64,000 bases of DNA from Scalesia atractyloides (GCA_947069175.1 CAMTDV010001633.1:59130102-59194101); one strand, 5' to 3'; numbered from the stretch's first letter, positions 1 through 12,766 are shown. Notes: a model not told the origin generated them from the sequence alone. Translations and numbers: made by a program.

Positions 1-454
1 GACAACCATAATTATACAACTCACTTCCCAGTGTACTTTCAAAACCTCCATCTTATCTTTTACGTTATAATAAAGACATTTTGAGTAGAGTCCATGAACT
101 TCATCTCTGGAACATATATTCCTTCCACCATTAATGTCCTTGGAGACTCCACCAACAACGCATGAGTTAATGTCACCGGATCGTCTGATCCCAAACATGA
201 TGAAGCTTGTTCTTGATGTTATAGAGAGAGAAAGCTAATGTTTTGGAGAGAGAAAAAACAATTTTCATCTTGTTCATCTCGGGTGTGTTCATGCTTATTT
301 CGAAGCTGATTTTCGGGTGTGTTCATGCTTCATCTCACGTCATCATCTTCATCTCGGTTGTGCTCATACTTGTTGAAAGCTGATTTCTAGAGTGAGAAAC
401 AACAATCTTCATCATGTTTATCAAGAACACCAAGAACACACAGAGAGAAGCAAG

Positions 455-860
455 TTTGAAGATCTTCATCGTGTTCATCGCATGGTTCTAGATCCGGTAA
501 GTGTTTTAGAGAGAGAAAATTGTTGTTTAGAGAGAGAAAGTTGTTGTTTTAGAGAGAGAAACAACAATCTCTTGAGTATTTTATTTTAAAAAATTATTCA
601 CACTTGATGTTTTTGTTAAAATGGTTGTTAATAGGTTTTTGTGTAATGGTTGTTTTAGAGATGAAACATGATTTTTTTCGTTAAAATGGTTCTTAAAAGG
701 GGTAAATGTTTATGTAATTTGCAGGTTTTTATTTTTGTGTTAAAAAGTTGTGCTTGGTTTGGTTGCTTGTTTGGGCTTTTGATCTGAATAGTAACTGTTT
801 TTGTTGGTTTGGTTATTTTGTTTGGGGCTTTTGATCTGAATAGTAACTGTTTTTGTGATG
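455..860 (+). repeat. Inverted-repeat arm, left
   Basis: This arm is reverse-complementary, with mismatches and indels, to 6241-6585. It contains two direct copies of a unit of about 51 bp (754-802 and 804-855) carrying GGCTTTTGATCTGAATAG. The right arm holds three inverse copies of the same unit, so the copy number has changed in one arm. Confidence 0.6.
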
Positions 861-1317
861 TTATTTGAGAAAAAAGATTTTCTGGCTATGAATGTGTTAT
901 GTCTGGTTAACGACTTAACGATTATCTTATCTTTTTGTTATTAGGATGGTGATGGATACAAGGGAAATAAGATCCAATTCTCGGGACCTTTGGTTTCGTC
1001 AAACGTGGATCAGATGCTCAAGGATCATGACCATGTTTATGTTACAGCACAACACAACTAACACGTGTTATAGTTTGAACTTCTCGGACATGCATGTGTT
1101 ACATGTGACATGAAACCCATGTACAACGTAACACGTGTTACGTGTGACATGAAAACACATTTTTATAACTTCCCTGGCATACGCACACCCACATGTTTAC
1201 AAACCGTTTCAAGAACGACCCAAACAATAAAGCAAGGGTAGCTACTGAAAAGCTAAGGCAGCAAAGGTAGCCGTTGAAAAGCTAAGGCAAACTGTCAAAG
1301 GAAGCTCCACTATTTTC

Positions 1318-1890
1318 TTAGTGCTATGTATTTTCGTTTACTAGTAATATGTAATGTGAGACTCTTATTATTTTGTCTAGTGCATGATGTTAAAACGGTA
1401 TAGACTTAACACATTTTGTGTTGGAGTCGCCCGTGTTTGTACTTCTGCAGTTACTAAGTTACTATTGGAGTTTATGCATCCATCTGAAGTCTTAACACAC
1501 GTTATAATAGAGGCTTGACACACGTTATATCAGGTATACCCTGCTGTTATTAAGTTACTATTGGAGTTTATGCATCCATTCTGAAAGTCTTAACACACGT
1601 TATAATAGAGGCTTGACACACGTTATATCAGGTATACGATTATGGGCATAGTAAACGGCCCACCATTTTTCTTAGTGCTATGTATTTTCGTTTACTAGTA
1701 ATATGTAATGTGAGACTCTTATTGTTTTGTCTAGTACATGATGTTAAAACGGTATGGACTTAACACATTCTAGAATTCTTAACACACGTTATATCAGGTA
1801 TACTATGTTGTTATTAAGTTACTATTGGAGTTTATGCATCCATTCTGGAAGTCTTAACACACGTTATAATAGAGGCTTAACACACGTTAT
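1318..1890. repeat. Nested direct repeats (354-bp and 96-bp periods)
   Basis: The sequence starting TTAGTGCTATGTATTTTCG occurs at about 1318 and again at about 1672, with the following ~100 bases nearly identical. Between and after them a unit of 96 bp beginning CTGCAGTTACTAAG (1445) repeats at 1541 and, in part, near 1806. Each unit contains TAACACACGTTATA. This is tandem or segmental duplication inside the transposon body, without coding potential. Confidence 0.75.
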
Positions 1891-2663
1891 ACATGTCAGG
1901 CGCGTAACACATGTTACAGTATGTATATACAAATCATGGTGTTTTGGAAACAACTAGCTTATACATGACACCATGTTGGGTTAAACCAAGATTATAACAG
2001 AGGCTTAACACATGTTATCCCAGGTATACGGTATTACAATATTAACTTGTATGTTCCATATTAACTTGTACACGTGTTACGATCAGTATATGCACATCAT
2101 GGTGTTTTGCAAACCACTTTCATATACATGACTACAAGTCGGGTTATAATGGATGCTTACATGTTATCATATGTATACAAGTGGGGTTACAACAAGATTA
2201 CGATATTAACTAAGCTCACCATTAAACTCATCGCCCCCGTTGACTATTTTCACCCTTGTCACATGTTAAGCAATTACATGTTCCGAATAGACAAATTGTA
2301 ACACATGTTAGATCAGTATATACACATCATGGTGTTTTGTAAACCACTAGCTTATACATGAATACGTGTCAGGTTACAAAAAGATTATAACAGAGGCTTA
2401 ACACATGTTATATATTCCAAAATATGCAAAACAAATGACCCGTTTCATAATATATATTCCAAAATTACCGGTACATGTGTTACCATAAATGGCTCGTTTC
2501 ATATTACACGTTACATAACTTGTACATTTATTACTTGTACAAGTTTTACGCTCAGTATCCACATTATCGGATATTTTAAACATCAAAAATAAAATAAAAT
2601 AGATATTACTTGTTTTTTAATTAACAAAAGGTTAACACACGTTATATATCATTCTAACAGGGG

Positions 2664-5600
2664 CTTAATGTACCACCTTGCAAAAACGTGTCCAATAATG
2701 TGAAGACACGTGTCCTAAACGCTTATTGTGTGAAAGATTTACTTTAAAGGAGTAAAAGTGTCAATGAGCGAAACTTATGCTTTCGGTGGTTTACCAACAA
2801 ACCGGGAGATTTAAAATAATTATTTTATACTCCCAAATACGCCAAATATCATTTAGGATGGCATAATAACAGATACGTATAATAAGTTGAGGGGCCAAAC
2901 GTGTCAAAAATTGAAATTTGGTTCGCTGATAGGTTCCTTACGGACCGTAAGGGTCCTATGCTTACGGTCCGTAAGGCTTGTAACTGGGCGAATTTTTGCT
3001 TGGCCTCCACACAAAAGCTTCCAAACCGCCTTATTCGAAACCATGGGCTGCATGCTTGCTCATTACTCGTCCAAGGACACCTGGAGATATCCTACAACAC
3101 TTGGTAACACCTGGATTGATCTTGAGAAGGTCCTTGGCACTATAAATAGGTGACTTATGTTGCTTTTCATCCTTGCACCTTTCAAAATCACTTCTTCCTC
3201 TCTTGCTTGGCATTCTCTGGGATTCCTGACCAAAAAGGAAGCCCCTCTAAGTCCATTTTCGTGCTAGGACCAGTGGTAAGTGTTCTTAGCCACTCTAGTT
3301 CGGTTTTTATGCGTTTAAAGGCCGAAAGTCAAAGTTGACGCAAAACGGCTTTGACCTTCGGCTTACACCTAAACGGTCCAGCCATTGTTCGAGGCGAATG
3401 TGGCTACGTGATCGTAATTAAGTGGATGTTAATCCCTCAAAAGGGCACCTTCTAATTACCACGTTTGCTTAGTTATTTGTCGGGTCAAAGAAATTAATAA
3501 TAAAAGTCAAACTAGTCAGATTTTAAATAAAATCAAATCTGATAATGTAGAGGTTCTAAAACACGTTTTATCACTTTAATAACTTGGTAAATAATATTAG
3601 AACATGTCTAAACATGTTTAACCCGACAATTCTGAGTTTAGGCTCGGTTCAAAAACCGAAAGTCGCAAAAGCTTGACTTTTGCTTTGGCTTTCAGTTCTG
3701 ACCCGAATTAGCTTATTTTCTTTATACATTAGGGTTCCTTTAGGACCATATTATGTTGTAACATAACCCTCTGAGGTTATATTACATGGTCCTTTAGTAA
3801 TCTAAGATTATATGCTTGTTTCCGTTATGATGCTTTATGTTGACTAGTATGCCCTTTTGTCAAAATGAAACTTTTAAGATAATTGGTCATGCAAACAAAA
3901 TAGGTACTGATTAGTGAACACATTTAGAGTATTTTGATGCTCCAAACCTGGTCATAAACTGAGATTTTGTAGAAAAGTGAAATTCATACTTTTATGAGGA
4001 CTCGAATGCCCTTTAGCATGAAAATCAAATGTAAAACATAAATTTGACCAAAAACTCTTTACCTACTGTTATGATATCATATTTAGGAATTATTGGGATG
4101 TCGGGTCAGAATTGTTACTGGCCTTAGCCTTGAGTTCTTGCTTAGCGCTTATAAATGACGATAATACCCTTTTTGCAAATAAAATAAGTTCTACATATAA
4201 TTAACATCAAAGCCTTTTTGCTACTGATATGTAAAGATAAATAAATTATTTTAACACTTCAAAGCTAGTCATAATCTCAAAATCACTTAAACTCCAAAGT
4301 TATCGTCATTGGTCGACTTTTACACTAAATAAGCACATAGTTTGACTTTAAACTATATTTAGCACCTAAGACTTGTTGCCTACTGAATTTATAAATGAAT
4401 TCAAATGTTTTTACAGTAGAGATAAGTCAAGAACTCAGAATCCCAATTAAGTCCCTAAAACCATGTGTGAAATGACCAAAATACCTTCCGGGGGCATAGT
4501 TTGGCCATAAGCCTTAAACCACACATATGTATGATGTCCTACCATTTTAATATCACAAATTAAATGTTTTCACAGAATGTTTATGACCAAAACCTCATTT
4601 TACATAAAAAAAACCCCTTTTATGAACCTTAAAATGACCAAAACGCCCTTATAGGGCTTAGTTCGATTTTAGAACCTTTACGGGCATACTTGTTGACATC
4701 TTACTGATATTATAACATATCGTAAGCATAAAAACTTAGGGAACTTGTATATGACTTGTTCGGTTACCTGTACATGCTTTTATGCATTCGATTCGACTTA
4801 TGTGACTAGTTTTCACAAACGGACCTGGACGGGTTTAAACCTCGTCGTCTAAACTTCAAAATCTAGAATGTATTTAGTTTACCCCTATTATACAAGTTTT
4901 CATACTTGTTGGGTCTAAATTACATTCATTTCCGGTCACCGCTTAATCTAGCGTTTTGTACCGAAAATTATCTTTTAAACTAACCAGTCGAAGTCTTTGA
5001 CTTAAATAAAGACCCGTTAGTATCCTAATAGGTTATATAAAACCTTCCTTCCAGATTAGGTAGCCCAGTTGAAGATACCTTCATAAAGTATTAAGTGAGA
5101 TACGGCTGAGTAGAATCTTGCATTTAAACTCAGGTAAATACATTTAACTTATTTTCCCTTATACGGGCTTGGGATACGGTAAATTATTGCCGCTTGATCG
5201 GGTATGGGATCATTTAGTCGGATTGTGATTAATAAATCCGCATAACCCGTTTTAATCTATTTTGTTTGATAACATAAACTGTGGGGGTTAACAACCATGT
5301 CCTGGATATCCTCGGGTCATCTAAGTTATTGATGGCCACGACCTAAGCACGAGGTGTAGGCATACACCTGACAGATGTGAATGCTAAAATATAATTACCC
5401 ACAAGTTGGGGATAGCTCCTTTGTGGGTTTTATATGTGGTGAGTTAGTTAATCATGTTCGGTTTTCAAACCGACCCTAATAGTATGACAAACATGTAAAA
5501 CTGTATACAAGATTATAAATGTAATTCTCCTAAGTTATTAAAGATTTTTGTGCCGTGTGCACCTAAATTAACATTTCAAATGTTTACAAAATGAGTCAGT

Positions 5601-5959
5601 TATTTGTATTTACCAGTGAAAACTGACGTATTTTCCAAAGACTAAGTGAAAGCTGCCTCACTAAATAGGCTGGAGCTACTTGGAAATAAATAAGAGGATC
5701 ATGCAAATCCCTAGATGCTTTAAGTCTGTAGAACTCAATTTTATGTATTCATTTATAGATCCGCCTGTGGATCCCTTTTACAACCGTATGTATATTATTT
5801 TATTCGTACTTTAAACTTTTAGGTTGTAATAGTAATTTCCTTCCAAGCCTTCCACTGTGCTATGACTGTGTATAATTGACTATGATGATATCAACTACGT
5901 CACGATACTCCCCACCGGGCCCACCGGGTTATACGTGGAAATCGGGGTGTGACACTTAA
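2664..5959 (+). mobile_element. Solo LTR (LTR-A1) with TSD CTTAA
   Basis: A single long terminal repeat spans 2669-5954 (3286 bp). It starts TGTACCACC and ends GGTGTGACA, and is bounded by a perfect 5-bp target-site duplication, CTTAA, at 2664-2668 and 5955-5959. Outside the duplication the host element sequence joins up as a normal repeat unit (GGCTTAACACATG), which confirms a single insertion. No gag or pol is attached, so internal recombination between two LTRs probably removed the body. Relatives in the window are 16058-19680, 25601-27150, 50196-52695, 59388-63650 and 63651-64000. By orientation of those with coding sequence, the family is Ty3/gypsy. Confidence 0.88.
3141..3149 (+). promoter_or_regulatory. 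TATA box of LTR-A1
   Basis: TATAAATAG lies about 470 bp into the LTR, downstream of inverted repeats of the type TTACGGACCGTAA (2937-2975). The equivalent position is TATA-like in every related LTR of the window, so this is the likely U3 core promoter. Confidence 0.6.
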
Positions 5960-7190
5960 CACATGTTATACATGAAAACATGTCAGGTTACATCATGGTG
6001 TTCTGTTACAGCATGAACCACTAATACATGTTATAAATGAACGAAGAGTTCTTTCCCAAAGGATGTGACTTATTCAATGTCCCCGCAATAACGTCCCCAT
6101 CCAGCTTGTCAATTGAATATCTTTTATGGATCTGTTTCTGTAAATCAACACACGTTATATATCATTCTAATAGGTGCTTAACACATGTTATGGGTTTGTT
6201 TCTGTAGATCAAGCAACCCAACAAAAAAACACTTATTGTTCAGATCAAAAGCCCAAACCAGCAACCAAACCAACAAAAAAACACTTATTGTTCAGATCAA
6301 AAGCCCAAACCAGCAACCAAACCAACAAAAAAAAAACAATTATTGTTAAGATCAAAAGCCCCAAACAAGCAACCAAACTAACAAAAAAACCCGTTCAAAA
6401 TCTCATCCTAAAGTTTTGGATTTATTTAAAATACATGAACATTAACCATTACTAGAACACTTTCAGCCCACAAAAACATATTAACAACCATTTCAACAAA
6501 AAAAATTAATTGTGAAATGATATTTCAAGAACACTTACCGGATCCAGAACCGTCCGATGAACACGAAGAAGATCTTCAAACCTTCTTCTCTCACACACAC
6601 TTGTGTGTGTGTCTTTGTGATAAAGATTATTGTTTCTCTATCTAAAACATCAACTTTCTCTCTCTAAAAACATTCATCGTGCTATCGTTCTCTCTCTAAA
6701 ACAACAAATTATAGAGACATTCAGACCGTTCATTTGCTTCTAAAGGTTGAAGCTTTTTGTAGAATTAGACGGAGAGGAGAGAGATTAGCGTGGCTACGGT
6801 TGTTAGATAAGTTGAAATTGAGGAGAGAGAGGGCCGGAGAAGAAGCCCGGTGAGTTTCGTCGGAGGAAGTGGTTGTTGGTGGTGGTTGTTGTTTATTTCT
6901 CCTGATTTTGAAGAGTGTTCATTCTTTGTCTTCAAGATTAGGGTGAAGAAATGGGAAAGATGAGGAGGTAAGAGAAAGAGAAATTGATATGATGATTTGA
7001 TGGTTCTGAAAAGTCACTTTCAATGTTTAAAAGCACAAAAAACATCTTTTTCACTACCAAAATTGCCCTTTAGTTGTACTAGAAAGTAATATAAGAATTA
7101 TTTAAAAACTAATATTTACCTAAAAATAGGAGAACCATTGATCTACTTAGATGAAACATAATTGCTATTGGGTTTTCATAGTTTTCTCAA
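5960..7190. repeat. Right part of the inverted-repeat element, with gene-like 5'-leader
   Basis: The arm 6241-6585 pairs with 455-860. It contains three tandem units of about 52 bp (starting 6241, 6293 and 6348), each with AGATCAAAAGCCC. From 6590 to 7000 the sequence is (CT)n-rich and then GC-richer (GGAGAGAGAGGGCCGGAG region), similar in style to a plant 5' UTR. It may be captured gene DNA, but no ORF is convincing. Confidence 0.5.
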
Positions 7191-7242
7191 AAAGATGGGG
7201 TTTTCCACTTAGCCCTTATATATATATATTATATATATATAT

Positions 7243-7882
7243 CGTGAACGGTTAAATGAGAAGAAATTTTTAATAAGAAGAAAAAAAGAAGTTTCAACCA
7301 ATAAGAATGATACATTTTACTTCATTTAATATTTGCATTTAATTTTAATGTAAGGGTATATTGGTAATCTTACATAGATCTTTGTTTTTAGTTTTCCTTT
7401 TTATAGCTAACTATGTTAAATTTGTAACTTATTTGCAAATTATATATTTTTCTAAATATAAAAAGAAATTAATTTAGAGTGTAGAACAAATTACTAGGTG
7501 TGTAGGATAAATAACGAGTTGTGTAGGATAAGCTTAAATATGTGTAGGATAATTTTCAAAATGTCTAGGATAACTTTTATGTGTGTAGCCAAAAAAAATT
7601 TGTATAAAGAATCATAGTCATTATGAGTAATTAATTATGTAGGATAAATAACTAGTCGTGTAGGATAAGCTTAAATATGTTTAGGATAAATTTCAAAATG
7701 TGTAGGATAACTTTTATGTGTGTAGCCAAAAAAATTTGTATAAAGAATCATAGTCATTAAGAGTAATTAATTACTTAAAGATATTAATAAATGAGATGAA
7801 ATAGAAACTATTTAATATTTTATAATTGTACCATTCGATTTTTTTCTTATCAATTAAATTTAATTCTCAAATGAACCTCCCC

Positions 7883-7883
<1 letters not shown>
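7243..7883. mobile_element. MITE flanked by (TA)n, family M1
   Basis: A 641-bp non-coding element sits between (TA)n tracts at 7218-7242 and 7884-7928. Its ends are imperfect inverted repeats: the left end reads CGTGAACGGTTAAATGAGAA and the reverse complement of the right end reads CGGGGAGGTTCATTTGAGAA. Inside is a 138-bp tandem duplication (7501-7638 and 7639-7775) with eight copies of TGTAGGATAA-like words. Non-autonomous; no transposase ORF. Confidence 0.7.
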
Positions 7884-7928
<45 letters not shown>

Positions 7929-7930
<2 letters not shown>

Positions 7931-8447
7931 GAAAATTCATTTGAGAAGAAAAGTTAATTAAGAAGAAAAAAAAACAAAGGGTAAATTTGTAAAACATTAA
8001 ATACTTTTTCTCTCATCTCATTTATTATTATCTTTAACTAATTAATTAGTCATAAAGACTATCATCCTCCACAACAGAAATTTTTACCTGCATACATCAA
8101 AATTTATCCTATACATTTCAAAATGTATCCTGCACATATTGAAATTTATTCTACACATATCGAAATTTATCATACACAACTCGTAATTTATCCTACACAT
8201 CTCGTAATTTATCCTACATTCTAAATTATTTTTTTCAATAATATATACATATTTTGAAAATAAGTTTTAAATTTAATGTAGTTAATTAAAGAGGAAAACC
8301 ACATATTAATGATCTATTTAAGTTGACCAAGATGCCCTTACATTAATATTAAAAACAAATATTAAATGAAGGAAAATAAAACATTATTATTGGTTAAATT
8401 TTCTTCTTTTTTCTTCTTACAAAAAATTATTCTCATTTGAACTCTCC
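7929..8447. mobile_element. MITE flanked by (TA)n, family M1 second copy
   Basis: This 519-bp element starts GGGAAAATTCATTTGAGAAG and its right end reverse-complements to GGAGAGTTCAAATGAGAA, the same TIR type as the neighbour at 7243-7883. It carries about six inverse copies of the TGTAGGATAA word (8088-8215), so it lies in opposite orientation. It shares the (TA)n tract 7884-7928 with its neighbour. Confidence 0.7.
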
Positions 8448-8519
8448 AATATATATATATATATGTGTGTGCGTGTGTGTGTGTATACACACACGTATGT
8501 ATGTATATACACATACATG

Positions 8520-8878
8520 GGAGTGTTATCATGAGAACGCTAAATATTACGAGAACCATGATGACGAATGAAAAAACAAATCAAAACCAATTTTATTAAT
8601 ATAAACCTCATTTTCGTAAAAGTACAACACCAATAAAAGAATTTACAACATCAAATAATTCATTTCTGCTCTCAAAATCACTCTTATTGGATTTTTTTAC
8701 GCATGTGAAATGACAAACTAACACATATGTAAAAAAATTATTTACGAATTCACGTAAATTTAAACGTGTAAATAAAATTTCTAACATTGTATTCGAATAA
8801 TAATGATAAGTGTATTTTTTTAAATTAGAATTGTTTTTTATCACACGATGTTTTCATTCGTTCTCACGATTTTCACAT
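8520..8878. mobile_element. Possible small TIR element
   Basis: A left block near 8533-8575 (GAGAACCATGATGACGAATG) and a right block near 8845-8872 (CATTCGTTCTCACGATTTTC) are inverted relatives, and the left side adjoins a (TG)n/(TA)n tract. The TIRs are short and imperfect, and no TSD is clear. The GAGAACC word also occurs at the ends of the element at 38238. Confidence 0.4.
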
Positions 8879-9100
8879 TATTGACTGCATGGCCGTGTCT
8901 TGGGCTGGCCATCTTGTGCCGCTGCTCGAGGCCCAAAATTTAAAGGACCCGAAAGATTTTTATAAGCTTTTATATATATAGTTAATTATATATTTAATAT
9001 ACGCATTCATTTATTATACATAAAATGTTGGTGATGCAGTGAAAAACACTATCTCAAAATAATGTAGAGGTCTCCACTTCAAGTCTTGGCTCCATTAACA

Positions 9101-9349
9101 ATTCCTATATTTTTTTTATTTATTTCCTTTTACCATAATTTTAGACTTAATTTTTTATGTTGCCCGAGTTCTAAATTACTTTAAAAGTTTTTAAAGATGA
9201 CTCTGATTTACGGTTCTTTAAACCAATTCTTATATTTTATTTATTTATTTCCTTTTACCATAATTTTAAACTTAATTTTTTATGCTGCCCGAGTTCTAAA
9301 TTACTTTAAAAGTTTTCAAAGATGACTCTGATTTACGGTTCTTATTTAA
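9101..9349. repeat. 125-bp tandem duplication
   Basis: Two adjacent copies (9101-9225 and 9226-9349) share TTGCCCGAGTTCTAAATTAC-like and GATGACTCTGATTTACGG blocks with few differences. AT-rich and non-coding. The flanking stretches 8879-9100 and 9350-9809 show nothing recognisable. Confidence 0.75.
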
Positions 9350-9809
9350 ACTTTCCCTACACATACGTTATAATGAATAATACATGATCGACACAATAAA
9401 TGCCAATTGTCCACTTGGAATGCCAGCTAAAATTCAACCCCACGTGTAATTCTTTTTCTTTGACTGGTGGTATCATTCGTTTAGCCTCACCGTCACATAT
9501 CAATATTTAATTTATATTTACTTAGAAAAAAATAGTTTATTTTTATTTATATTTTGGTTTAGATAAATTATTTTTAAAAATTTAATAGAAAATGAAATGT
9601 GTTGCAAATTTAGCCCAATTTTTATAAAAAATGAATTTTGCATGTCCGTGACCCATAAAACGAATTTCTGGTAAACTGAATTTTATTCTGACAAATAACT
9701 TTTACAAACTATTTCCAAAATATTAACAAGTAGCCAGCTTAATTACAAATTGAACTGTTAATTTTATTTTAAATCATTTAGTTAATGATATCGAAAGTCA
9801 AAAGAAGGA

Positions 9810-10986
9810 ATATTAATAGAGTTAAATGCTTGGTTGGTCTCTGTGATTTGCGAAAATTGCAGATTTGATCCAATGGTTTATTAATTACACATTTGGTCCC
9901 GGTGGTTGCAATTTTTGCACTCGGGTGGTCCTTATGACTAACCCATGTTAACTTTCTCAGTTAAGTCTATGTAAAATTACCACACTACCCTTACTTTTAA
10001 AAAACAAAAATAAATAAACACCTTCTTCTTTTTCACCATGTTCTCTCTCTCTCTCTCACTTTCCTTTTCTCTCTCTAAAACAACAAGATCACCGTCTCCC
10101 ACCTCCACCACCGCCTCCACCACCGCCGCCTCCACCACGCAACATAATACTCCGAACTTTCGTCAACGCAAAAAAAATCCGCTGCCACAACGTCCGTCTT
10201 GCAAACAACGATTCGTAATTCATATTCGATCTCTTCTTCAGCGATTTCTCTTCTCTACTTACAATAACATCATCAGTAAACGAAACTGTTCCGATCGTAA
10301 GGTTTTCTTCGCGATTTCTGATCCTCGTGTTCTCGTTATTAGGTCTAGCACTGCAACAACAGTGAGGAAAAGTTGAAGTAGTGAAAGAAGTTCGGTGTTT
10401 GTGAGTGAAAATGAACGGATAAACGGTGATCGGAGATGAGGTTCCGGCGAACGGTGACGGTTTTGGTGATGAGTTCTGCCATGGCGATGGGGAAGCCATG
10501 ATCGAGCTGGAGGTTAGTGATGACAGTTATTAATAGCTTTTTGTGGTTGTGGCGGTGTGAAGCAGCAGGGGCAACGAGCTGGTGTGGTAGTTATCGGCGG
10601 TGGTGATAGCCTGCCCGGTGGTGGAGGTGTTCGTTGGTGGTGGTGGGTTTCAGTGTTGGTGGGTGTTTTGGTGTTCTGGGGTGGAGGTGAGAAGTGGCGG
10701 TGGGTGTTCGTGGGTGGAGGTGAGATGGCGGCGGAGGTGATATGGTGGTGGTTGTGCTGCTTTTGAGAAGAGACCTGTGACGATATATATAACTTGGTAA
10801 TAAGCAAGGGTATTTTGGTCATTTAGCATGGACTTAACTGGAAAACATAACAGATGTTAGTGATAAGGACTACCCGAGTGCAAAAATTACAACCACCGGG
10901 ACCTGTGTAATTAGTGAACCACTAGGACCAAGTCTGCATTTTTTGTGAACCACAGGAACCAACCAAACATTTAACTCATATTAATA
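9810..10986. mobile_element. Pack-MULE-like Mutator element with 9-bp TSD
   Basis: The element spans 9819-10977 (1159 bp). It is flanked by a perfect 9-bp duplication, ATATTAATA, at 9810-9818 and 10978-10986. Long inverted repeats of about 150 bp begin GAGTTAAATGCTTGGTTGG on the left and, in reverse complement, GAGTTAAATGTTTGGTTGG on the right. A 9-bp TSD and long TIRs are hallmarks of Mutator-like elements. The interior (10020-10780) is GC-richer, with CT microsatellites and GGT/CCACC-rich DNA like a plant 5' UTR and exon 1, suggesting a captured gene fragment. No transposase is present. ORFs inside are low-complexity on both strands, so I do not call a protein. Confidence 0.88.
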
Positions 10987-12723
10987 TGTCAAACTCAAAC
11001 TCAAGGGAAGATATTAACTTGTATATTATAATTTTTATATAATTATTGGGCCCATGCAAGTTTGACCTATAAAGCATAAACTAAAGCCGGTGCAGGGCCC
11101 GATGTTATAGTGACGCAAGCATGGACTGGTATATTGGCCCATTAAAAAGGTTAACAGTTAACAAATGTGACCCTTTACCTAACAGCATATGCTTTGAAGG
11201 GCCCGTACACGTGGCATACCCGTAGTGGGTAGCAATAGGGTCACTAACAGAGAAATTGAATTAATAAAAATTATTTAAGGGTTGGTTTCAATATAATCCT
11301 ATAATATTGAATTAATACTTTATTTTATCGAAAAACTAGGTTAGAGCCCTATGTATTATACAGGTTTACTAACTATAATTTTATATACTAATCAATAAAA
11401 AAATATTTATAAAAACCAATAAAAATATATATTTATAAAAACCTCGTTTATTACACGGATAGGATTGAATAAATAGAGTTTTATATAATTAAATAATAAA
11501 AAAGTTATATCTTTAAAAACCATGTGTATTATACGGTTGGAATAAATATAATTTTATATACCAAATAATAACAAAGTTATATTTTTTAAAACCCTGTGTA
11601 TTATACGGGTTGAATAATATAGTGTAGTATACTAAATACTAAAAAAGTTATATCGAATAAATATAATTTTATATACCAAATAATAAAAAAGTTACATATT
11701 TAAAAACCCCATATAATACATGGGTTTATTAAATGTAACTTTGCATAGTAAATAACAAAAAAAGTTATTTTTTTATACCATGTGTATTTGATGGGTCGAA
11801 TAAATCTAATTTTATAACAAATAATAAAAAAATATATTAAGTATGTACCCTATCCTGTTGGTTATTAGATACTAAATAAAATATTAAACTTTTTTATAAA
11901 CAATTAAAACTATTAGTTAAATTAAATCTTTATAAATAATAAAAAAGTTAATATACTTTTTAATTTTTATAATTAATATATTAAACACTATAAATAAGCA
12001 ACAAGTTTTAGTTTAACTAGGTTGTATGCTTAGCTTTGGATGATTTTCAAAAAAAAAAAATTGGATTATACTTTAGAAAGCAAGTTGTGTCCCATTAAAA
12101 CACTTGAGTTACTCATGGCAAGTGTAGACACATGATTCCTATTTTTTTTCATCTTATCTTATATAATCGGGCTCATTTGGCCATTACAAATTTTCTTTTG
12201 TCATCAACACTTTTTTTTGAACATTGACACTTGATAAAATGTGTTTGGGTGCTTCCGATACTTGATAAAATGTGTTGGGTTTGTTCTACCCGCCTAATGA
12301 TTTTTAGCTATGATATTAGGGTTTCTTTGGGGTGTATGACAAACACGGTGGTAGTAAGGCTACATAGTACGTAGCGAAGAATATGCACTCGAATGTTTTT
12401 TGATCTATGCATAACAATAGGGGGAACTTGATAAGCGATATAAACGGTATTGCCTCAGGCGCCTCCACAAGATCATGATACAAGTCATAGTCCGCTTCAT
12501 AATCATCAAATGAAGCTCGGCTTTTTGATTTATATGATCGTGATGCTTAGCCAAATCTGACTTCCCAATTGTGTTCTTTTGTCATATTTCATATAGATGG
12601 TATATTCGACATGTCATGAGTTATGGAGTTTGTTTGTACACACAAACGTCGTACCGCTGAATAACACGTTATGGGCGTTTTGAATATAGCGTTTATGCTT
12701 TATTTGTTTATGTGATGTCTTAA
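10987..12723. repeat. AT-rich tract with degenerate tandem repeat
   Basis: From 11335 to about 11835 a unit of roughly 70-80 bp recurs about six times, each with a GTGTATTATACGGG-like word, AATATAATTTTATATA and AATAATAAAAAAGTTATA. The rest (10987-11334, 11836-12723) has no convincing ORF or TIR. The tract may be the interior of the Helitron-like element ending at 12766, but I see no Helitron 5' end. Confidence 0.6.
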
Positions 12724-12729
12724 TTTATA

Positions 12730-12766
12730 AGCCCCCGTCCGCATTACGGCGGGTGCTTCCATCTAG
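12730..12766 (+). mobile_element. Helitron-like 3' end
   Basis: A GC-rich hairpin-capable segment (CCGTCCG, loop CATTA, CGGCGG) is followed about 15 bp later by CTAG and then a T. Helitrons end in CTRR preceded by a short hairpin and insert 5' of a T. The matching 5' TC end is not identified, so element length is unknown. Confidence 0.5.

Larger units (their letters stand above)
1..2663. repeat. Left part of an inverted-repeat DNA element
   Basis: No gene is supported here. The segment 455-860 pairs in inverted orientation with 6241-6585: a block around GATCCGGTAAGTG on the left matches CACTTACCGGATC on the right, and flanking blocks such as AAATGGTTGTTAATA also pair. A (GA)n-rich zone (225-570) resembles the (CT)n-rich zone 6590-6720. 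Interior DNA from about 1050 carries many copies of the palindrome TAACACRYGTTA. This looks like a foldback or TIR transposon body; the outer ends are not resolved and the left one may lie outside the window. Class is uncertain (Mutator-like, hAT or foldback). Confidence 0.5.

Noticed and set aside
10038..10822. ORFs of 112, 136 and 102 aa in the Pack-MULE
   Set aside because: They overlap on both strands, are Ser/Thr/Pro- or Gly-run dominated, and show no domain. I treat the region as captured DNA, not a gene.
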